Made by a program: the position numbers and the translations under genes. Of a stretch of 10,883 nt of DNA, positions 6,839-10,883 are shown in pieces. The notes under the pieces were generated by a model, which was not told where the DNA came from, did no database searches, and was given only the letters and a program-made list of their open reading frames with translations. Source of the DNA: CAVQGZ01 sp964400785 (GTDB taxonomy: Bacteria; Actinomycetota; Actinomycetes; Jiangellales; Jiangellaceae); the NCBI GenBank assembly GCA_964400785.1, contig CAYNWB010000069.1, positions 1-10,883 of the forward strand, given 5' to 3'. Every line of letters begins with the position of its first letter. The stretch's first letter is position 1.

Positions 6839-7921
6839 TCACCACCGCAGCAGCACGATCTCGGAGCAGAACCCCGGCCCCATGGCCGTCATCACCGCCG
6901 GGCGCCCCGTGCCGGCCGGCGAGCGCTGCATGGTGTCTGCGAGCACGTTCAGCACCGACGATGACGAGAGGTTGCCGACGCGAGCCAACGAGTCCCACGT
7001 GACGGCCAGGGCAGACGCGTCGAGGTGCAGCGCCCGCTGCATCGCTTCGAGCACCTTCGGACCGCCCGGATGTGCCACCCAGTGGGCCACGTCGCCGACG
7101 GTGAGCTCGTGCTCGGCGAGAAAGGCCCGCACGTCGCCGGCGAGGTTGGCCTCGACGACGTCGGCCACCGTGGGGTCGAGCACCAGGCTGAAGCCGCTGC
7201 CGCCGATGTCCCAGCCCATGACCCGCTCGCTGTCGGGGTAGAACGTGCTGCGTGTCGCCACGACGGACGGTCGTGCCCCCTGTCCCTGGGCGCCCAGGCC
7301 CATCGCCTCGGCGCGCCGCTCACCCACCAGCACCACCGCGGCAGCGCCGTCACCGAACAGACCGCTGCCCACCAGGTTCGCCATCGACTCGTCGTCGCGC
7401 TGCAGCGTCAGGGAGCACAGCTCGACCGACAGCAGCACCGCGACCGCGTCGGGGTTGCCGGCGAGCATGTCGTGCACCCGGGCGATGCCGGCCGCCCCGG
7501 CGACACAGCCCAACCCGAACAGGGGAACCCTGCGGACGTCGTGCCGCAGGCCCAGGCGAGGCACGAGCCTGGCGTCCACGCTGGGGACGGCCAGCCCGGT
7601 GACGGTCGTCGACACGATGATGTCGACGTCGGCGGGCCGCAGCCCAGCCGCCTGCAGCGCGTCTCGCACCGCTGCCTCGCCCAGCTCGACGGCGGTCTCG
7701 ATGAAGTAGTCGTTGGCCTGGCTGAAGCCGTCGATCGCCCCGTACTTCTCCAGCGGCAGGGACAGGTGACGGGTCTGGATCGTGGTCGAGCGGTGCAGCC
7801 GTTCGAGCACAGGGCGCCGCGACTGGTCGGTGAGCACGATCTCGGCGAAGGCCTCGGTGATCTCGTCCTGGCTGTAGCGGTGCTCGGGCAGTGCACCGCG
7901 GGCGGCCACGATTGTCGTCAC
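6839..7921 (-). CDS. Type III polyketide synthase (alkylresorcinol/alkylpyrone synthase type)
   Basis: The protein has 360 residues, the family's usual size. The catalytic triad of chalcone-synthase-like enzymes is plain: Cys139 in PLFGLGCVAGAAG, His284 in HWVAHPGG, and Asn317 in RVGNLSSSSVL. The C-terminal AMGPGFCSEIVLLRW is the usual end motif. The enzyme would extend a starter acyl group, probably a long fatty acyl-CoA or ACP, with malonyl-CoA units to give a resorcinol or pyrone. The starter cannot be read from sequence. A naphthol-type product as made by RppA is less likely because the partners are a membrane methyltransferase and a flavoprotein, the srsABC pattern. GTG 7921 is chosen as the first good start. 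TACTGT (7934-7929) lies 7 nt upstream, so the mRNA is probably leaderless. It is the first gene of a three-gene operon. Confidence 0.92.
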   Translation of the reverse strand: MTTIVAARGALPEHRYSQDEITEAFAEIVLTDQSRRPVLERLHRSTTIQTRHLSLPLEKYGAIDGFSQANDYFIETAVELGEAAVRDALQAAGLRPADVDIIVSTTVTGLAVPSVDARLVPRLGLRHDVRRVPLFGLGCVAGAAGIARVHDMLAGNPDAVAVLLSVELCSLTLQRDDESMANLVGSGLFGDGAAAVVLVGERRAEAMGLGAQGQGARPSVVATRSTFYPDSERVMGWDIGGSGFSLVLDPTVADVVEANLAGDVRAFLAEHELTVGDVAHWVAHPGGPKVLEAMQRALHLDASALAVTWDSLARVGNLSSSSVLNVLADTMQRSPAGTGRPAVMTAMGPGFCSEIVLLRW

Positions 7922-7940
7922 GGCGCCGACAGTAGGCGCC
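7922..7940 (-). promoter_or_regulatory. Putative polyketide operon promoter with flanking GGCGCC repeats
   Basis: The candidate -10, TACTGT (7934-7929), stands 7 nt before GTG 7921. It is framed by two copies of the palindromic hexamer GGCGCC (7922-7927 and 7935-7940) with 7 nt between. A protein bound there would cover the -10 and start site. No clear -35 is seen. The repeats may also be chance in this GC-rich DNA. Confidence 0.3.
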
Positions 7941-7970
7941 TGTCACCCCGTCACGCAGGTCGGCAACGCC

Positions 7971-9386
7971 TCACTGCCGGCCCGGCTGCCAGCCGGTCGC
8001 CTGCTCGAGCTCGAGGGCGACCTCGAGCAGCCGCCGCTCGTGCCCGAAGGGCGCGGCCAGCTGAAGACCGATCGGCAGGCCGTGCGTGCTGCGACCCAGC
8101 GGCAGCGAGATCGCCGGAGACCCGCTCACGTTCTGCAGAGGCGTGAAGGCGATCCAGCGCAGAAGTCGGACGACGTGCACCACGGGGTCGACGTCCGGGC
8201 CGAGGTGCCCGGTCGGTGGTGGTTCATGCGCCAGCACCGGCGACAGAACCAGGTCGTAGCGGTCGAACACCTGCTCGTGCTCGCGCGCCAGGCGCCGCAG
8301 CCGGCGCAACGTGGACGGCAGCCGTGGCAGGTCAGCGGTCAGGCGTCGGCTCAGGTAGCGGGTCAGCGGCTCGGTGCGGGTCGGATCGAAGCCGGGCCCG
8401 AACAGACTGCGACCGCCGTGCTGCAGCCCGAACGACAGCAGCTGCCAGTAGATGAGAAAGTCCGGCCCGAAACGGTCGTCGACGGGGGCGGCGATCGCGT
8501 CCACGTGGTGCCCGAGATGCTCCAGCGTGCGGGCCGCGTCCAGGGTGCAGGTGTGCACGTCGGGGCTCACCGCGATGCCGTGTGGTGGCTGCTCCACGAG
8601 CCCGATGCGCAGCCGCCGGGGCGACGGCTCGGTGACGTGCCCGATGGCGGGCAGGTGCACCGGCGGGTGGTGCCGCTCGGCTGCGGCGTAGTAGGCGGCG
8701 GTGTCGCGCACGGTGCGGGTGAGCACGCCCTGCACGGTGATGGGCACGGGCAGACGGTCCAGCTCGGGGCGGTCGACGAGACGGCCCCGGCTGGGCTTGA
8801 GGCCGACCAGTCCGCAGCAGGACGCGGGGATGCGGATCGATCCGCCCCCGTCGTTGGCGTGGGCCAGCGGGACGACGCCCGAGGCGACGAGGGCTGCCGA
8901 GCCGCCGCTGGAGCCTCCGGGACTGTGGTCGGGGTTCCAGGGGTTGCGCGTGGCCCCGAACCCACTCGACTCGGTGCTGGCGGTGAGCCCGAACTCGGGC
9001 AGCGTCGTCTTGGCCACGGGGACGAAACCCAGGTCGAGCAGCTGGCTGACCCACGGGCTGCTCTCGAGCGCCGGCACCGGCGGCACCGCTCGGGAGCCCT
9101 GCAGCGTCGGGTGGCCGGCCAGCATCTCGTTGTCCTTGACGAGTGTGGGGATGCCGGCGAACGGCGCGTCGCCCCCCGACGCCGTCGGCGGCATGGCGTC
9201 GGTCGACACCCAGCAGGCGACGCCGTTGAGACGGTCGTTGACGGCACGGGCGCGGGCCAGCGCCGCCGTGACGAGCTCGTCGGGGCTGACCTCGCGACGA
9301 TCGAGCCGTGCCACGAGGCCACACACGTCGTCCTCGCCGAGCGCGTCGTCCGTCGCAGCGTGCACGACCGGCAGCGGTCGGGTCAT
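7971..9386 (-). CDS. Amidase signature family hydrolase
   Basis: The protein has 471 residues from ATG 9386. The Ser-cisSer-Lys triad is complete: Lys84 in PTLVKDN, Ser159 in SPGGSSGGSAA, and Ser183 in DGGGSIRIPAS. The 24-residue spacing between the two serines equals that in FAAH, malonamidase E2 and GatA. The enzyme hydrolyses a carboxamide; the substrate is not evident. A role as GatA is unlikely because no gatB or gatC is near and the C-terminal half differs. The upstream in-frame extension (to 9437) overlaps the divergent YccF gene and is not used. TACCGT (9398-9393) ends 6 nt before the ATG. The gene lies 49 nt upstream of the polyketide synthase start on the same strand, going away from its own stop at 7971. 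It may be read together with the operon but is spaced widely enough to be separate. Confidence 0.88.
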   Translation of the reverse strand: MTRPLPVVHAATDDALGEDDVCGLVARLDRREVSPDELVTAALARARAVNDRLNGVACWVSTDAMPPTASGGDAPFAGIPTLVKDNEMLAGHPTLQGSRAVPPVPALESSPWVSQLLDLGFVPVAKTTLPEFGLTASTESSGFGATRNPWNPDHSPGGSSGGSAALVASGVVPLAHANDGGGSIRIPASCCGLVGLKPSRGRLVDRPELDRLPVPITVQGVLTRTVRDTAAYYAAAERHHPPVHLPAIGHVTEPSPRRLRIGLVEQPPHGIAVSPDVHTCTLDAARTLEHLGHHVDAIAAPVDDRFGPDFLIYWQLLSFGLQHGGRSLFGPGFDPTRTEPLTRYLSRRLTADLPRLPSTLRRLRRLAREHEQVFDRYDLVLSPVLAHEPPPTGHLGPDVDPVVHVVRLLRWIAFTPLQNVSGSPAISLPLGRSTHGLPIGLQLAAPFGHERRLLEVALELEQATGWQPGRQ

Positions 9387-9417
9387 CGCTGAACGGTATC
9401 GAGGGCACAATCGACCT
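9387..9417. promoter_or_regulatory. Divergent amidase / yccF promoter gap
   Basis: The gap is 31 nt. Toward the amidase, TACCGT (9398-9393) lies 6 nt before ATG 9386. Toward yccF, CACAAT (9406-9411) lies 6 nt before GTG 9418. Both fit leaderless transcription, without clear -35 boxes. Confidence 0.3.
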
Positions 9418-9813
9418 GTGCGCACCCTCGGCAACATCCTGTGGTTCTTCCTGGCCGGCTGGCAGCTGTTCGTCGCCTACGCGCTCGCCGGCGTCATCGC
9501 TGTCGTGCTCATCGTCACGATCCCCTTCGGGGTGGCCGCGTTCCGGCTCGCCGGCTACGTCGTGTGGCCCTTCGGCCGCACGGTCGTCGACAAGCCAACC
9601 GCCGGACTCGGATCGGCCGTCGGCAACGTGCTGTGGCTGGTGCTCGTGGGATGGTGGCTCGCGCTCTCGCACGTCATCACCGGGCTGCTGCTGGCGGTCA
9701 CGATCATCGGGATCCCGCTGGCGGTGGCCAACTGGAAGATGGTGCCCCTCGCGCTGTGGCCACTCGGGCGCGAGGTGGTTCCGGTGGAGCTGCTCGCGTA
9801 CCGAGCAGCGTGA
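9418..9813 (+). CDS. yccF: YccF-family inner membrane protein
   Basis: The protein has 131 residues and is made of two copies of the YccF (DUF307) unit. The first runs NILWFFLAGW to VVWPFGR (residues 6-54) and the second NVLWLVLVGW to LALWPLGR (70-118). Each has a hairpin of membrane helices and a TIPFG or TIIGIP turn. Length is close to that of E. coli YccF (about 148). The function of the family is not established. Longer frames that begin upstream run antisense to the amidase gene, so the GTG at 9418 is the sensible start. It ends in a strong terminator hairpin. Confidence 0.9.
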   Translation: MRTLGNILWFFLAGWQLFVAYALAGVIAVVLIVTIPFGVAAFRLAGYVVWPFGRTVVDKPTAGLGSAVGNVLWLVLVGWWLALSHVITGLLLAVTIIGIPLAVANWKMVPLALWPLGREVVPVELLAYRAA

Positions 9814-9841
9814 CGGCCCGGACCCTGGTGGGTCCGGGCCG
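9814..9841. terminator. Hairpin terminator (bidirectional)
   Basis: A perfect 12-bp stem (9814-9825 with 9830-9841) with a TGGT loop (9826-9829) starts directly after the yccF stop. There is no T-tract on the plus side, as is common for actinobacterial terminators. Read from the other strand, it also lies 24 nt after the stop of the small ORF at 9866-9898, so it can end transcription from both sides. Confidence 0.8.
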
Positions 9842-9865
9842 CTGCTAGTTGATCGTCTGGGGGAC

Positions 9866-9913
9866 TCAGTCGTCCCAGGGACCGTACTCGCCGTCCATTC
9901 GGCACTCCTTCCT
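9866..9913 (-). CDS. Putative 10-residue peptide ORF with strong ribosome binding site
   Basis: On the minus strand AGGAAGGAG (9913-9905) stands 6 nt before ATG 9898. That ATG opens MDGEYGPWDD and stops at TGA 9868-9866. The ribosome binding site is the best in the window. The ORF lies about 118 nt after the stop of the exonuclease-like gene and just before the shared terminator, so it may be the last cistron of that transcript. Five of its ten residues are acidic or aromatic (D, E, Y, W). No family is recognised, and it could be chance. The feature includes the ribosome binding site. Confidence 0.35.
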   Translation of the reverse strand, partial: RKECRMDGEYGPWDD

Positions 9914-10016
9914 GCACGGCTCGCGACGACATCGCTGCGTTGATCTCGGCAGCGGCGGCGAACCCAGTGCGCTGAACCGGGGTTGTCCCGGACGTCCACC
10001 AGGTGGGACGTGGGAC

Positions 10017-10523
10017 TCACTGTACGCGATCAGGCGTCGCGGCGCCCGTCGCCGGCAGGGCGGACGACGGGCCCCCTACCACCGGGAGCGACCAGTCGTC
10101 GCTGATGGCGACGAGCCGCGTGCCGTCCTCGCTGAGCCACCGCATCAGCAGCTCGGCCTCCTCGGTCGAGCCGGCGGGCAACGGCACGGGACGAGGCGAC
10201 ACCGACTCGGCGGAGGCGACCAGGGCGTCGATCATGGGCCGGGGGTGCACCCCTGCGGGGCAGTGACCCGAGGCCGCGAGCCGGCCGTGGCGCACCACGG
10301 CGACGTCCCAGCCACCGCGATCGGTACGCCGGGCCGCAACCAGCTCGCTGACCGCAGCGACGGCGCGCAGGTGCTGGGCGCGGCGAACAGCAGTCTCCAG
10401 CGCGCGCATGCGGTCGCGCTCCGTCGCAGCCTGCTCGAACCGCTGCTCCGCGACCAGCCGGGCCATCTGTCGCTCGCACCCGCTCAGCAGGGCGGGCAGG
10501 TCGCCAGACAGGCTGCTGGTGAG
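10017..10523 (-). CDS. C-terminal fragment of DEDD exonuclease/UvrC-like fusion protein
   Basis: About 168 residues up to the TGA at 10017-10019 match the tail of the actinobacterial DEDD-exonuclease/GIY-YIG fusion (DnaQ-UvrC/Cho type). GDLPALLSGCERQM, EQRFEQAATERDRM and GGWDVAVVRHGRLAASG are followed by EEAELLMRWLSEDGTRLVAI. The RFExAAxxRD helix is the UvrB-binding-like (UVR) motif. The part that should hold the exonuclease and GIY-YIG domains (several hundred residues) is missing. The frame stays open further but encodes an antisense, low-complexity sequence of the glycosyltransferase region. The intact protein would act in DNA repair. Homology stops near 10515-10530; the exact point cannot be fixed without alignment. 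Confidence 0.75.
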   Translation of the reverse strand, partial: LTSSLSGDLPALLSGCERQMARLVAEQRFEQAATERDRMRALETAVRRAQHLRAVAAVSELVAARRTDRGGWDVAVVRHGRLAASGHCPAGVHPRPMIDALVASAESVSPRPVPLPAGSTEEAELLMRWLSEDGTRLVAISDDWSLPVVGGPSSALPATGAATPDRVQ

Positions 10524-10883
10524 CGTCTCGACCGAGTTCCAGGACGACGGGGCGATCGTCGACGCGGCGCTCGGCGGGCTCGCCGAGGAGCCGGGCAGCG
10601 TGATCGTCACCACGTCGGCGCTCGACCCGGCGCGCTTCGCCGCACCGAACGACCGGGCGCGGATCGTGCGCTCGCTGCCGCACGCGGCGGTGATCCCCGA
10701 GGTGGACGTGGTGGTCACGCACGGCGGCATGGGCACCACCCAGCGCGCGCTCGCGGCCGGCGTCCCCGTCTGCGTGGTGCCCTGGGGGCGCGACCAGAGC
10801 GAGTCGGCGAGGCGGGCCGAGGTGTGCGGCGCGGGCACGATGCTCCCGCGGGCGCGCTTGACGCCGGCACGCCTGCGCACGGC
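10501..10883 (+). CDS. C-terminal half of MGT/UGT-type glycosyltransferase (partial, no start)
   Basis: The plus-strand frame from about 10501 reads SPDRLLVSVSTEFQDD and continues through VIVTTSALDPARF. It then shows the sugar-nucleotide site VTHGGMGTTQRALAAGVP followed by PWGRDQSESARRAE, the classic end of GT1 macrolide-type glycosyltransferases. The fragment has no N-terminal acceptor domain and no start codon upstream, and it runs off the right edge. About 127 residues are present, against roughly 380-420 for the family. It abuts the truncated exonuclease gene on the opposite strand, and the two homologies meet or overlap by a few codons near 10501-10530. Confidence 0.85.

Noticed and set aside
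9866..9931. Cys-rich extension (CRREPCRKEC) in frame upstream of the 10-residue ORF
   Set aside because: There is no ATG or GTG start in that frame upstream, and the strong ribosome binding site itself would be coding. The short ORF is the simpler reading.
8332..10020. Long minus-strand open frame starting with GTG that overlaps the exonuclease stop (GTGA)
   Set aside because: It runs through the terminator, antisense to yccF and in a wrong frame over the amidase. It is Arg/Pro/Ser-rich low-complexity sequence typical of shadow frames in GC-rich DNA.
10524..10880. Continuation of the minus-strand exonuclease frame to 10880
   Set aside because: The residues there do not resemble the exonuclease/UvrC protein. 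The plus strand clearly encodes a glycosyltransferase in this stretch.
1..10883. CRISPR arrays, tRNA/rRNA genes, insertion sequences
   Set aside because: I saw no regularly spaced repeats, no cloverleaf-like sequence and no transposase motifs or terminal inverted repeats.

Overview
This is a high-GC (roughly 70 % by eye) actinobacterial window. The supporting signs are GTG starts, very short intergenic gaps, a mycobacterial-type SOS box, a DUF222/13E12-type gene start and a DEDD-exonuclease/UvrC-like tail. The genus cannot be named from sequence alone; Nocardioidaceae or a relative is a guess. Both ends carry genes cut by the window edge.

Layout: (a) 1-128, minus, is the N-terminus of a probable DUF222/13E12-type HNH endonuclease gene. 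Its promoter (158-163 and 135-140) is overlapped by a LexA-type box at 119-134. (b) 240-1499, minus, is an MFS exporter, divergent from 1539-2336, a ceramidase-like (CREST) membrane hydrolase, and 2364-3515, a geranylgeranyl-reductase-family flavoprotein. (c) 3527-4381, minus, is a conserved protein of unknown function, divergent from 4460-5278, a UbiA prenyltransferase preceded by a 12-codon overlapping leader ORF. (d) 5285-7921, minus, is a tight three-gene operon: type III polyketide synthase, ICMT-type methyltransferase, FAD-dependent oxidoreductase. It has the same kinds of enzymes as the known srsABC phenolic-lipid operon of Streptomyces griseus. (e) 7971-9386, minus, is an amidase-signature hydrolase, divergent from 9418-9813, a YccF-family membrane protein that ends in a strong hairpin. 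(f) 9866-9898, minus, is a 10-residue ORF with a very good ribosome binding site. (g) 10017 to about 10523, minus, is the C-terminus of a DEDD exonuclease/UvrC-like fusion protein. It stops abruptly against the C-terminal half of an MGT-type glycosyltransferase on the plus strand (about 10501-10883).

The centre of interest is 1539-7921, a lipid-modifying neighbourhood. The operon would make an alkylresorcinol or alkylpyrone, methylate it and oxidise it. The nearby UbiA and second reductase could add and saturate an isoprenoid chain, and the ceramidase-like protein could act on an amide or ester lipid. The three-gene core is known biology. Linking it to the UbiA, the reductase, the unknown protein and the ceramidase homologue as one pathway is inference.

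Almost every first gene here has a hexamer of the form nAnnnT exactly 6-7 nt before its start codon, which suggests mainly leaderless transcription. The junction near 10.5 kb joins two gene fragments with no spacer and may be an assembly chimera.
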